NCBI RefSeq assembly: GCF_004364345.1
Contig: NZ_SOCA01000001.1
Location: 1,054,001-1,118,000, forward strand
Source: Prosthecobacter fusiformis
GTDB taxonomy: Bacteria; Verrucomicrobiota; Verrucomicrobiia; Verrucomicrobiales; Verrucomicrobiaceae
Length of the DNA stretch: 64,000 nt
Direction of reading: 5' to 3'
Below the pieces are notes generated by a model. The model was not told where the DNA came from and did no database searches. It saw only the letters and a program-made list of their open reading frames with translations. Shown one piece after another: positions 26,694 to 34,886 of this stretch. The first letter of the stretch is position 1, and each line of letters begins with the position of its first letter. The position numbers were made by a program, and so were the translations under genes.

Positions 26694-27710
26694 GTGCCCG
26701 CTTCCTCTCTAGCCGCTGATCTCGTCTCCTGGTTCCACCAGACCGGGCGCGTGTATCCCTGGCGGCAGACACGTGATCCCTATGCGATTCTGGTCTCGGA
26801 AGTCATGCTGCAGCAGACCCAGATCAGCACCGTACTAGGCCGTGGATACTATGCCCGGTGGCTGTTGCGCTTTCCAGATTTCGCCACGCTGGCGGCTGCC
26901 TCGGAGAGCGATATCCTCACGGCCTGGGAAGGGCTGGGGTATTATCGTCGCGCACGGAATTTGCAGAAACTGGCTCAGGTGGTGATGGCAGAGCATGCTG
27001 GCATTTTCCCCCAGGAGCCTGCCGCCATTCTGGCTCTACCAGGCATCGGTCCTTATACGGCGGGGGCTATTTCGAGTTTTGCCTTCGGTCTGAATGAACC
27101 CATCGTGGATGGCAATGTGGCCCGGGTTTTGTCTCGTCTGGACAATGATGCGACGCCCATTGATTCCACAGCCGGGAGCAAGCGCCTTTGGGAACGGGCC
27201 ACGGAACTGGTCCGCGCTACGGATGATCCTCGTGCCTTAAATTCTGCCCTCATGGAACTGGGGCAGACGATCTGCAAACCAGCACTGCCCCAGTGTCCTG
27301 ACTGCCCGGTAAAGAAACATTGCCACGCCATTGATCCCTCCGGCCTGCCGGTCAAATCTAACAAGACCCAGATCACGGAAGTGACTGAACGGGTGATCTT
27401 TCTCCAGACTCCTCAAGGCGTGCTGCTGGAACAGGAAACTGGGGCACGGCGCACCGGCCTCTGGAAGCTGCCTGCGCTGCCGGAGGATGCCGAGCCAACG
27501 CCTCCCCTGCTGCTAAAGACCACCTATGGCATCACCCGCTACAAGGTGACCCTGTGGGTTCATGAGGCCCCGCCTAACCAAATGCATGAATGGCCAGCCT
27601 CTCATCGCCTCATTCCCCATGCTGAACTGGCAACGACGGCCATGCCCAGCCCGTATCGCCGGGCGCTGGAGAAGCTGCTGAAAAATTCCCTGTTCCGCCT
27701 GGAGTCCTGA
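26694..27710 (+). CDS. mutY: A/G-specific adenine glycosylase MutY
   Basis: DNA glycosylase removing adenine opposite 8-oxoguanine. The 338-residue protein has the catalytic Glu in SEVMLQQTQ (about residue 35), the helix-hairpin-helix LPGIGPYTAGAI, the catalytic Asp in VDGNVARVLSR (about 138), four iron-sulfur cysteines in the pattern C-x6-C-x2-C-x5-C (about 193-209), and a short C-terminal NUDIX-like 8-oxoG recognition domain (TGLWKLPALP). The GTG at 26694 is the start in this frame. It lies 57 bp after the lipid gene and 62 bp before metX. Confidence 0.95.
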   Translation: MPASSLAADLVSWFHQTGRVYPWRQTRDPYAILVSEVMLQQTQISTVLGRGYYARWLLRFPDFATLAAASESDILTAWEGLGYYRRARNLQKLAQVVMAEHAGIFPQEPAAILALPGIGPYTAGAISSFAFGLNEPIVDGNVARVLSRLDNDATPIDSTAGSKRLWERATELVRATDDPRALNSALMELGQTICKPALPQCPDCPVKKHCHAIDPSGLPVKSNKTQITEVTERVIFLQTPQGVLLEQETGARRTGLWKLPALPEDAEPTPPLLLKTTYGITRYKVTLWVHEAPPNQMHEWPASHRLIPHAELATTAMPSPYRRALEKLLKNSLFRLES

Positions 27711-27772
27711 CGTCTCCCCAGGGCCACCTTGCACCTTGAATCAAGCCCTGCCTGCTGCTACTTCCTCTCCTT

Positions 27773-28978
27773 ATGTCAAAAGGTCAGGGCAAAACCGCCA
27801 CGCATTTCTTCCATCTCGGCTCCGAATCAGAGCCCTTCCTCTTTGCCAATGGCGATTCGCTGCCTGGCATCACGGTGGCCTATGAGATGTATGGCAAGCT
27901 GAATGCCAAAAAGAACAACGCCATCCTGCTCTTTCACGCCCTCTCCGGCAGCCAGCATGCCGCCGGCCGCACCGAAGAGATCGAAGGTCTCGGGGAACGA
28001 TGGACCGATGACGTCAAGCCCGGCTGGTGGGACCTTTTTATCGGACCTGGCAAGGCACTGGATACCACCCGTTACTGCATCATTTGTGCGAATTACCTCG
28101 GCGGCTGTTACGGCAGCAGCGGCCCCACTTCCATCAATCCCGCCACTGGAAAACCCTATGGCAAGAGTTTCCCCCCCGTGCTTTCCAGCGATGTCGTGCG
28201 CAGCCAGATCGCCCTGCTGGACCATCTGGGCATCAGCCAGTTGCACGCAGTTATCGGGGCGAGCGTGGGCGGACTCCTGGCGCTGAATCTGGCCACATTA
28301 TACCCTGAGCGGGTGCGCATCATCATCCCGGTGGCCACCGGCTTGAAGACCACCGTGCTTACCCGGCTGACCTTGTTTGAACAGGTCATGGCCATTGAAA
28401 ACGACCCCCATTTCCATGGCGGAGATTATTACGAAGGTCCCGCCCCCGAATACGGCCTAGCCCTGGCACGCATGATCTCTCACAAGACATTTGTCCACCT
28501 GGACGCCATTGAAAAGCGGGCCAAAACCACGGTCAGCCAGCCCAATGGCCAGCTCTCCTGGTATAAGGTGGGCCATAATGTGGAAAGCTACATGCTGCAT
28601 CAGGGAAAAAAATTCGTGAAGCGCTTCGATGCCAACAGCTATCTGCGCATCATTAACATGTGGCTGCGCTTTGACCCGCTGCGGGATGCCGGAGTGGACA
28701 GTTATGAGCAGCTCTTCGCCCGCAGCACCGCTGCAGGACATCATTACTTGGTCTTCAGCATTGATTCTGATTTCTGCTTTTATCCTGAGGAGCAGGCCGA
28801 AATGGTCTCCGCCCTGGAAAGGGCGGAAGTATCCTCCATGCACATCACCGTGCACTCCACCAAAGGTCACGATTCTTTCCTCCTGGAGCCTGAACTTTAT
28901 ACCCCCCACCTCGTCTATACACTCGAAGGCCGCTGGCAGAAAAGCTCGCTGGATGGCGAGGTGCAGGAGGTGGAGTGA
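27773..28978 (+). CDS. metX: Homoserine O-acetyltransferase
   Basis: Alpha/beta-hydrolase-fold acyltransferase that activates homoserine for methionine synthesis, 401 residues. Family signatures include VAYEMYGKLNAKKNNAIL, HALSGSQHAAGR, NYLGGCYGSSGPTSINP, the catalytic Asp in SIDSDFCFYPEEQ and the His in TKGHDSFLLEP. The nucleophile elbow reads GASVGG (Ser near 164) instead of the usual GGSMGG, a mild variation. Acetyl or succinyl preference cannot be decided by eye. The stop is one base from the convergent PIN toxin gene. Confidence 0.93.
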   Translation: MSKGQGKTATHFFHLGSESEPFLFANGDSLPGITVAYEMYGKLNAKKNNAILLFHALSGSQHAAGRTEEIEGLGERWTDDVKPGWWDLFIGPGKALDTTRYCIICANYLGGCYGSSGPTSINPATGKPYGKSFPPVLSSDVVRSQIALLDHLGISQLHAVIGASVGGLLALNLATLYPERVRIIIPVATGLKTTVLTRLTLFEQVMAIENDPHFHGGDYYEGPAPEYGLALARMISHKTFVHLDAIEKRAKTTVSQPNGQLSWYKVGHNVESYMLHQGKKFVKRFDANSYLRIINMWLRFDPLRDAGVDSYEQLFARSTAAGHHYLVFSIDSDFCFYPEEQAEMVSALERAEVSSMHITVHSTKGHDSFLLEPELYTPHLVYTLEGRWQKSSLDGEVQEVE

Positions 28979-28979
28979 A

Positions 28980-29405
28980 TTATTCTAACCAGTTTTCAAA
29001 TCGGAGATTAGGCACCTGAATAAAGTCTCGCTTGTTGGCAGTAAGTAACAAAGCATTATTTACCAAGGCTATAGAAGCCATTTTCAAGTCCATAGATCCA
29101 ACGCGGAGCTTTTGACCGCGCAGGGACTCGAAGCGGGAAGCTGCAAGATCATCAAAATCCACAACATTCCACCTGGCAAAAAAGCGGGAAATCCCGGCTA
29201 GCTCATGGTATGCTGACACTTGACGAGAAATCTGAGACGTCCTGGCGATCAATCCCAACCAGCCTCTCATTTGTTCCTCGAAGGCAATCACCGTTGTGCC
29301 GATGCCTTCATCGGCATGCTCTTTCAACCGTTTAGATAATGAAAGACAGCGTGGATGTTCACGATACTTCAAAACCGCCAAGTGATTCGAATCAAGCAGT
29401 ATCAC
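28980..29405 (-). CDS. PIN-domain (VapC-like) ribonuclease toxin
   Basis: A 141-residue PIN nuclease. Conserved acidic residues are Asp5 in MILLDSNHLAVL, a central Glu (FEEQMRGWL), the Asp in GSMDLKMASIAL, and the terminal LTANKRDF. VapC toxins cut tRNA or rRNA using magnesium held by these residues. Its ATG overlaps the stop of a small upstream gene by 4 bp, the usual antitoxin-toxin order. The target RNA is unknown. Confidence 0.88.
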   Translation of the reverse strand: MILLDSNHLAVLKYREHPRCLSLSKRLKEHADEGIGTTVIAFEEQMRGWLGLIARTSQISRQVSAYHELAGISRFFARWNVVDFDDLAASRFESLRGQKLRVGSMDLKMASIALVNNALLLTANKRDFIQVPNLRFENWLE

Positions 29406-29608
29406 ATTCCACTCAGTTCATGTTTTGTTTGTTCACGCCTTAAGCGTGCACCCTCAGCATCGATTTCCTTCATCAATTCATCTCCACTGAACATGCCTAT
29501 GGTGCTCATCCAAGCCCTTGGGTCAGGCTTGCTACTACCTCCCACATTAGTCTCCCAATCGGCGGCTTCGGCCGCAGGGCTAACCATTGTTGGGAAAGTG
29601 CTATCCAT
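29402..29608 (-). CDS. Putative antitoxin for the PIN toxin (68 aa)
   Basis: A small protein directly upstream of and overlapping the PIN toxin by 4 bp. I use the ATG at 29608 (MDSTFPTMV); a TTG eleven codons upstream is an alternative. The C-terminal part is charged and helical (GDELMKEIDAEGARLRREQ) and could wrap around the toxin. No clear DNA-binding domain is seen, unlike many VapB proteins. The call rests mainly on position and size. Confidence 0.7.
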   Translation of the reverse strand: MDSTFPTMVSPAAEAADWETNVGGSSKPDPRAWMSTIGMFSGDELMKEIDAEGARLRREQTKHELSGM

Positions 29609-29647
29609 GTAGAAAAATATGGCGTTTTTGTCCAAAATCAACCCTGA

Positions 29648-31954
29648 TTACAGCCCCATGGGCTGGTCTTCACCGATGACTTTGACCTCCATCTCCAGTT
29701 GCACCCCACGCTCACGCTGGGCGATTTCCTGGATCTCGGCCACAAGGTCTAAAACTTCCCGGGCGGTAGCACCACCGGAGTTGACAATGAAGTTGCCATG
29801 GATGTCAGAAACTATGGCCTTGCCCACGCTGCGGCCTTTGAGTCCCAGTTCATCAATGAGTTTGCCTGCACCGCAGACCTCAGGGTTTTTGAAAGCGCAA
29901 CCTGCACTGGCCCCCACGGGCTGGCTGGTGCGACGTTTTTGGTGGGAAGCGGCGAGCTTGATATCAATCTCATCCTGAGGAGCAGGAGTGCCCTTGAGAA
30001 CCGCAGAGACGATGTAACGCTCTTCAAACTCCGGCACGTTACGATAATGGTGCTCGATCTCGGCCAGGGGCTTTTCCTGGATCTGTCCATCGGTATCAAT
30101 GAACCGTATGCTGACGATCTGATCAAAAGTCTCCGTTCCCATGGCACCGGCATTCATGCGGATGGCACCACCGAGATTTCCCGGCACGCCTTCCATCCAT
30201 TCAAAGCCGCCTAACCCTGCATTGCGGGCACTGCTGGCGATCTTTTTCAACCGTGCACCGACGCCTACAACAAGCGTCTCGCCTTCCACCCGCACGTCTT
30301 CAAATTCCCCCTTTGCAGGATGAATGACTGCGCCACGAATGCCGCCATCCCGGACCAGCAGATTGGAGCCACGACCAATGACCCGGATGGGGACGGTATG
30401 GCTGCGCAGGTAGCGCACTACTTCAGCGAAACCTTCCACGCTGCGCGGCTCCACCCAATACTGAGCTGGCCCGCCAATGAGGAAGGTGGTGTGGCGATTC
30501 ATCGGCTCATACAGCCGGGCTGTACCGCCGCCGTGGGCCTCAAGAAGAGAACAGAGTTTTTCTAAAACAGGCAGGTCACGGGCGATGCAACGCCCCACTT
30601 CATGCACGTTACCAGCACCGAGTGTGATAAGGAGATCTCCAGGCCGCAGCGCATTTCCAACCTTGTCTCGGGAGAGCAGCAGTGTCGGGGTGGACTGGGC
30701 CTTGGTCGCAGATTGGGCCATCACTTCCTCCACGATGGTTTCGCCACTCACACCTGGCAGTGGCTTCTCACTGGCGGCATAGACATCCGTCACGAAAAGT
30801 TCATCCACGTCCCCAAAACTGGCTCCGAATTCCTTCTTCAGGAGCTGAGTTCGGCTATACCGGTGCGGCTGAAAAAGACAGACGATACGCTTGGGTTGCA
30901 GCCCCTTCGCCGTGGCTAGGGTGGCGGCAATTTCGCTGGGGTGATGACCGTAGTCATCCACCACGGTGAAGAGCTCCCCGCTGTGTCGGATCTCAAACCG
31001 GCGCTTCGCCCCACGGAAACTTTTCAGGGCATGCTGGATGTTTTCAAAGGGAACACCCAGCTTCGTTGCCAGGGCGATGGCGGCGAGGGCATTGGAAACA
31101 TTGTGTTTTCCTGGAATACCCAAGGTGGCCACGCCTAACAAACGATCCTTCTGATAGACTTCGAAATCGGAACGGTCTGGCTTCATGGCCAGGATGTTGG
31201 CCGAGAAATCAAAGTCCTGGGACCAGCCGTAGCTCACCCCTTGCGGACCGGAGCAGACCTCCCGCGCCACGGGGTCTTCGGCGCAATGCACCCAATGGCC
31301 TGGTGTCTGGGACAGAAGCTGGCGGAACACGGTTTTGATCGCCTCAATGCCATCGTAGAAATCCAGGTGCTCCGCCTCAATGTTCAGGATGATGGAATGC
31401 TCCGGATGGAAGTTCACCAGGGTCCCGTCGCTTTCATCCCCTTCAGCCACAAAAAGCTCCCCCTCCGCATCCCAATGCGCATTCGCACCCAGGATGGGGA
31501 TTTCTGCGCCGACGTAGTGGCTGGGCTTCAGCCCCCCCTGGCGCAGGACGTGAGCCGTGAGTGCGGAGGTGGTTGTCTTGCCGTGCGTTCCCCCGACTAC
31601 GACCCCCTTTTTGTTGGCCATGACAGCTGCCAGTGCCTCTGCCCGGCGCACCAGCGGGATGCCCTGCTTATAAGCGGCTTCATAGGCGACATTTCCTGGC
31701 TTGATGGCACTGGAGTAGATGACCATGTCGCATTCCTCCACTTCCTTTTCGGAGTGGGGGGAAAAAAACTGCAGCCCCAGTTTGACCAAGCGGTCCGTCT
31801 CCAGGGTAGTGACCTTGTCTGACCCACTGACCCGGTGACCCAGTGCCAGCAGCAGCGAAGCCAGCCCGCTCATCCCTGACCCGGCAACGCCGATGAGGTC
31901 AATGCGCATGGGGTGACGGCTTTCTTTGAGGAGGCTGAGGACGGCGTGGGACAT
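29648..31954 (-). CDS. murC/murB: MurC-MurB fusion (UDP-MurNAc-L-alanine ligase / UDP-GlcNAc-enolpyruvate reductase)
   Basis: Two cytoplasmic peptidoglycan-precursor enzymes in one chain of about 768 residues. The N-terminal MurC has DLIGVAGSGMSGLA, the ATP-binding VGGTHGKTTTSALTA (about residue 119) and HPSEIAATLATAK. From about residue 480 comes MurB, with the FAD-binding VIGRGSNLLVRDGG and GVPGNLGGAIRMNAGAMG, and the C-terminal SAGCAFKNP and VSDIHGNFIVNSGGAT of type I MurB. Starts at 32002 (GTG) and 31909 (ATG) are alternatives. The order is reversed relative to the chemistry (MurB acts before MurC). No other mur genes are adjacent. Confidence 0.95.
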   Translation of the reverse strand: MSHAVLSLLKESRHPMRIDLIGVAGSGMSGLASLLLALGHRVSGSDKVTTLETDRLVKLGLQFFSPHSEKEVEECDMVIYSSAIKPGNVAYEAAYKQGIPLVRRAEALAAVMANKKGVVVGGTHGKTTTSALTAHVLRQGGLKPSHYVGAEIPILGANAHWDAEGELFVAEGDESDGTLVNFHPEHSIILNIEAEHLDFYDGIEAIKTVFRQLLSQTPGHWVHCAEDPVAREVCSGPQGVSYGWSQDFDFSANILAMKPDRSDFEVYQKDRLLGVATLGIPGKHNVSNALAAIALATKLGVPFENIQHALKSFRGAKRRFEIRHSGELFTVVDDYGHHPSEIAATLATAKGLQPKRIVCLFQPHRYSRTQLLKKEFGASFGDVDELFVTDVYAASEKPLPGVSGETIVEEVMAQSATKAQSTPTLLLSRDKVGNALRPGDLLITLGAGNVHEVGRCIARDLPVLEKLCSLLEAHGGGTARLYEPMNRHTTFLIGGPAQYWVEPRSVEGFAEVVRYLRSHTVPIRVIGRGSNLLVRDGGIRGAVIHPAKGEFEDVRVEGETLVVGVGARLKKIASSARNAGLGGFEWMEGVPGNLGGAIRMNAGAMGTETFDQIVSIRFIDTDGQIQEKPLAEIEHHYRNVPEFEERYIVSAVLKGTPAPQDEIDIKLAASHQKRRTSQPVGASAGCAFKNPEVCGAGKLIDELGLKGRSVGKAIVSDIHGNFIVNSGGATAREVLDLVAEIQEIAQRERGVQLEMEVKVIGEDQPMGL

Positions 31955-32029
31955 GGAGTTGACCACGGTACGCGGAAGCGCAGCCTGGGCAAGGGGGAGC
32001 ACGCACTGTTGCGGGCAATGGGAAGAGGC

Positions 32030-32434
32030 TCAGTCCCAGTCGCCATCCTGAATCAAAATCTGCCGCAGCTCCACACGACGTGGGGCGTTCATCTGTAACA
32101 GCCAAACAGTCGTCCTTCCGATTGCGGTCATTCCCAAGATTCGAGGGCCATCCATGGTAAAGTGATCTTCCCAGCGCTGATCGCGGGGATGAAAGAGCAT
32201 TTCAACGATTCCAGTATCGGGGTCGCGCGAGGTCAAATTGGGGCCTTTGAACGCGTTGCACTTTCCGCATGAAAGAGCCAAATTTTGCAAAAGGCTCTCT
32301 CCGCGATGCTGGAGCGCAATAATATGCTCTATATGAAAACTCTGGGCGGTTTCGTGCTCCTGCTTCAGGCGGCAGTATTCACAACGACCTACCGCCCTCT
32401 GCACGACAAGTTGGCGAGTTCGTGAATCAATCAC
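32030..32434 (-). CDS. HNH endonuclease
   Basis: A 134-residue HNH nuclease. The core has CEYCRLKQE, HIEHIIALQHRG (the His-containing metal site), NLALSCGKCNAFKG and a following RDPDTG. Two CxxC pairs suggest a structural zinc. Its start overlaps the upstream 87-residue gene by 4 bp, so the pair is coupled. Such HNH/small-protein pairs occur scattered in environmental bacteria; role (defence, mobile element, or repair) is not shown. Confidence 0.88.
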   Translation of the reverse strand: MIDSRTRQLVVQRAVGRCEYCRLKQEHETAQSFHIEHIIALQHRGESLLQNLALSCGKCNAFKGPNLTSRDPDTGIVEMLFHPRDQRWEDHFTMDGPRILGMTAIGRTTVWLLQMNAPRRVELRQILIQDGDWD

Positions 32435-32694
32435 AACTTTCCAGCTTTACGCAGCACACGGCGAGCGTGGGCCTGCATTAGAGAAATCATTGCCACAGTG
32501 TCAGCATAAGATTCGTACTGGCGCTGCTCCTGGTCAGTCAACTGGCCTTCGCGCGATTTGTGTGCCATCACTTCGGCCAGCTCCTGCATTTCAGGTGAAG
32601 ACCGCAGGCCTAAAATCGCCTGCGCGGCATCCTCGTTCATCATGCCAGCAAACGGATCAAGCAGACCTTCTTGGGGTTCAGTGATCGTTGTCAT
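32431..32694 (-). CDS. Small helical partner of the HNH nuclease (87 aa)
   Basis: A helical, Glu/Gln/Ala-rich protein (AEVMAHKSREGQLTDQEQRQYE) with no membrane segment or DNA-binding motif I recognise. It immediately precedes the HNH gene with a 4-bp overlap and would be made in equal or greater amount, which resembles an antitoxin or adaptor. It is probably the first gene of the pair. Confidence 0.7.
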   Translation of the reverse strand: MTTITEPQEGLLDPFAGMMNEDAAQAILGLRSSPEMQELAEVMAHKSREGQLTDQEQRQYESYADTVAMISLMQAHARRVLRKAGKL

Positions 32695-32792
32695 GAGAGA
32701 ATGTTAAACGGAAGATGATCGCAAGGCAAGCTGGCTTTAAGGCCCACTCCTCCTCGTAAAACAACCAGATCCTAGTTTGATTACTGATACAG

Positions 32793-33074
32793 TTACCCCT
32801 TCAGCCGCACCCACGTGGCACCCCAGCCGCCGGATCTTTCCCCTGCGGGCCAGGCGAAGGATTCGACCATTTTCATGCGGGATAAAGCGGCATGCACTCC
32901 TGTGCGCAGGGTGCCGGTGCCTTTGCCATGGATGACGCGAACATTCAAAATGCCTAGTTTCTGGCACTCCTCGAGGTAGTCCACAAGCAGGTCCCCGACC
33001 TCGTTAGGGCGGAATGTGTGCAGGTCCAGTTCATCCGTGATAGGAATGCGGACAGGCTCCTCCTCTTCTTCCAT
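32793..33074 (-). CDS. Smr-domain protein (93 aa)
   Basis: A short stand-alone Smr domain, related to the C-terminus of MutS2. It shows the two diagnostic motifs: ELDLHTFRPNEV and VRVIHGKGTGTLR. Smr domains nick or bind nucleic acid; some act on RNA or stalled ribosomes. I start at the ATG before EEEEEP; the frame continues into the end of the upstream TauE gene. It sits at the 3' end of the sulfur operon but is probably functionally separate. Confidence 0.85.
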   Translation of the reverse strand: MEEEEEPVRIPITDELDLHTFRPNEVGDLLVDYLEECQKLGILNVRVIHGKGTGTLRTGVHAALSRMKMVESFAWPAGERSGGWGATWVRLKG

Positions 33075-33081
33075 CTTTCCA

Positions 33082-33831
33082 TTAAACCATGGACTGCCAG
33101 CTTTGCCAGAGGACATAGGTTCCTGTGGCCAAAACCAGGAGTGCAAAACCCTGCTGCAATCTTTTTACCGGTAGGCGGCTGGACAAATAGCTGCCCGCCA
33201 GAACACCGGCAATCGCGATGGAGGCAAAAAGCAGGGCCAGAGGCCAGCGAGGCGGGGCCTCACCAAGGTGACTGAGGAAACCTGCGGCTGAATTAAAAGC
33301 GATGACCGCCAACGAGGTGCCTGTGGCCATACGCAGTGGCAGCCGACCAAATTTGATCAACGCGGGCACCAGCAAAAATCCGCCACCTACGCCGATGAAA
33401 CCTGTCAGCACCCCCACACCCAGGCCGGCCAACAGGCAGCGGTATGGACGGCACTCTACAGGCAGGACAAGCTCCCGCCTTGCCCCTAACAATAAATTTA
33501 AAGCCACCGCCACCATCAGCACAGCAAAAAGGATCATCAGGATAGGCGCAGGTACGAGCGGGGTCAGGCGCGCGCCGCCTACCGCCCCGGCCATGCCAGA
33601 TAAAGCAAACATCAGGGCTGCGGGTAGGTGAAAATCCCCGGCACGCCCCCTCTGCACAGCCCCTACCAGCGATGCTGTGCCGACGACGAAAAGACTGATG
33701 CCCACCGCTTCACGGGCAGGCAGACCTGCCAGATAAACCAGCACTGGCAGTGTGATGATGCTGCCACCCGCACCCGTGAGTCCCAGGGACAGGCCGATAA
33801 AAATTGCGCCAAAAAGGCTGAGCATGTTCAT
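33082..33831 (-). CDS. TauE/SafE-family (TSUP) sulfite/organosulfur exporter
   Basis: A 249-residue membrane protein with about eight helices in two repeats. Each repeat contains the family's Gly-rich motif: SLGLTGAGGSIITLPVLVY and LTGFIGVGGGFLLVPALIK. TSUP members export sulfite, sulfoacetate or take up thiosulfate. Its start overlaps the upstream rhodanese by 4 bp. In this operon, export of sulfite produced by the persulfide dioxygenase is the likely job; this is inferred from context. Confidence 0.92.
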   Translation of the reverse strand: MNMLSLFGAIFIGLSLGLTGAGGSIITLPVLVYLAGLPAREAVGISLFVVGTASLVGAVQRGRAGDFHLPAALMFALSGMAGAVGGARLTPLVPAPILMILFAVLMVAVALNLLLGARRELVLPVECRPYRCLLAGLGVGVLTGFIGVGGGFLLVPALIKFGRLPLRMATGTSLAVIAFNSAAGFLSHLGEAPPRWPLALLFASIAIAGVLAGSYLSSRLPVKRLQQGFALLVLATGTYVLWQSWQSMV

Positions 33832-34361
33832 GGCTGACGGCGCTCCCGCTTCAATAGACGGGAAAAAAGGCGGTGATAAGAATGGACGGCCTGCACTGCT
33901 TGGCCATCACGCTGCACGGGGTGTCCAGCATTTGCCCAAGCGAAGATGCCGCCTTCCAGATTAGTCACCTGAGGAATGCCCGCCTGATGCAACCGACGGG
34001 CAAGATTGCAAGCACGGTATCCGGCGGAGCAATAAACCACGTATTGCTGCTGCGGGTCCCATTTTCTTAATGCCTCATCCTCCACCGTTTCAGCGTCCAC
34101 ATGCAGGGCTCCTGCCAGATGACTAACGGCATATTCTTCATCCGAACGTGCATCCACCAGCACCGGAACTGCACGTGCCTCATCCGTCAGCCATTCTCGA
34201 AGCCCGGTCGGTGATACTTGGGCCACATCGGGAAAACGGTCACGGATGACCGATACGGCCCATGCAGTCCCCCGGCGGTGATCCATCAGCCACCAAAGCA
34301 GGGCAAGTCCTGCGGCGAGACCGAGAAATGCATAAAGGGCGAATGGCAGCCAGGCTCGCAT
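33828..34361 (-). CDS. Membrane-anchored rhodanese
   Basis: A single N-terminal transmembrane helix (FALYAFLGLAAGLALLWWLM) is followed by a rhodanese domain of about 110 residues with the active-site loop VVYCSAGYRACNLARRL, whose Cys carries the persulfide. The domain probably faces the periplasm. It lies 12 bp after the DsrE-like gene and overlaps tauE by 4 bp. Function would be sulfur transfer at the membrane. Confidence 0.9.
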   Translation of the reverse strand: MRAWLPFALYAFLGLAAGLALLWWLMDHRRGTAWAVSVIRDRFPDVAQVSPTGLREWLTDEARAVPVLVDARSDEEYAVSHLAGALHVDAETVEDEALRKWDPQQQYVVYCSAGYRACNLARRLHQAGIPQVTNLEGGIFAWANAGHPVQRDGQAVQAVHSYHRLFSRLLKRERRQP

Positions 34362-34373
34362 GAAAGGATTTCA

Positions 34374-34880
34374 CTACTCAAACTTGATGTAGGCGTGCCC
34401 CAACAGTTGCAGGTCCACCAGCCTTGGAAATGCACCCACTACCAGCTTCACACCAGGCATCAGTTCTGTGGATTTAACGCCTTTTTGCTGCATCGTATTT
34501 TCACATAGTTCGATCTGGACTCCACGCCCCACCAGCTCGGCCAAAATTTCCCCATTGGGATTATCGGCAGTTTCTGCTTTTAGCCGGGCACGTGCGGCAG
34601 GATTCACCACGGCATGAAGCCCCGTGCCATGATAGACCAGATGCAGTTTCACCTGATCCGCTGTGATACCCTGCTTTTCATACGTGTTGATGAGCTTGCG
34701 GGCATAAAATAGGCCCTTGTTGACGCCTTCGTACTGAAGGTCATCCGTCACCTGATAAACAATGCGCAAATTCTCCCGAATCTGGATTGGGATGACCGAC
34801 ACAGCAGCGTCCTCAGCTTGTAGCCATGAAGAACTAAATGCGACGAATAAGACCAGGGGGAAAAGGAGTGCACGCATCAT
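34374..34880 (-). CDS. Exported DsrE/DsrF-like protein
   Basis: A 168-residue protein with a signal peptide ending WLQAED. The body has the DsrE-type alpha/beta fold (RIVYQVTDDL, VKLHLVYHGTGLHAVV, VQIELCENTM). The Cys in VQIELCENTM is where related proteins carry sulfur. DsrE proteins shuttle persulfide sulfur. It sits 6 bp after the persulfide dioxygenase gene. Periplasmic location would match the anchored rhodanese downstream. Confidence 0.82.
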   Translation of the reverse strand: MMRALLFPLVLFVAFSSSWLQAEDAAVSVIPIQIRENLRIVYQVTDDLQYEGVNKGLFYARKLINTYEKQGITADQVKLHLVYHGTGLHAVVNPAARARLKAETADNPNGEILAELVGRGVQIELCENTMQQKGVKSTELMPGVKLVVGAFPRLVDLQLLGHAYIKFE

Positions 34881-34886
34881 AGAAGA

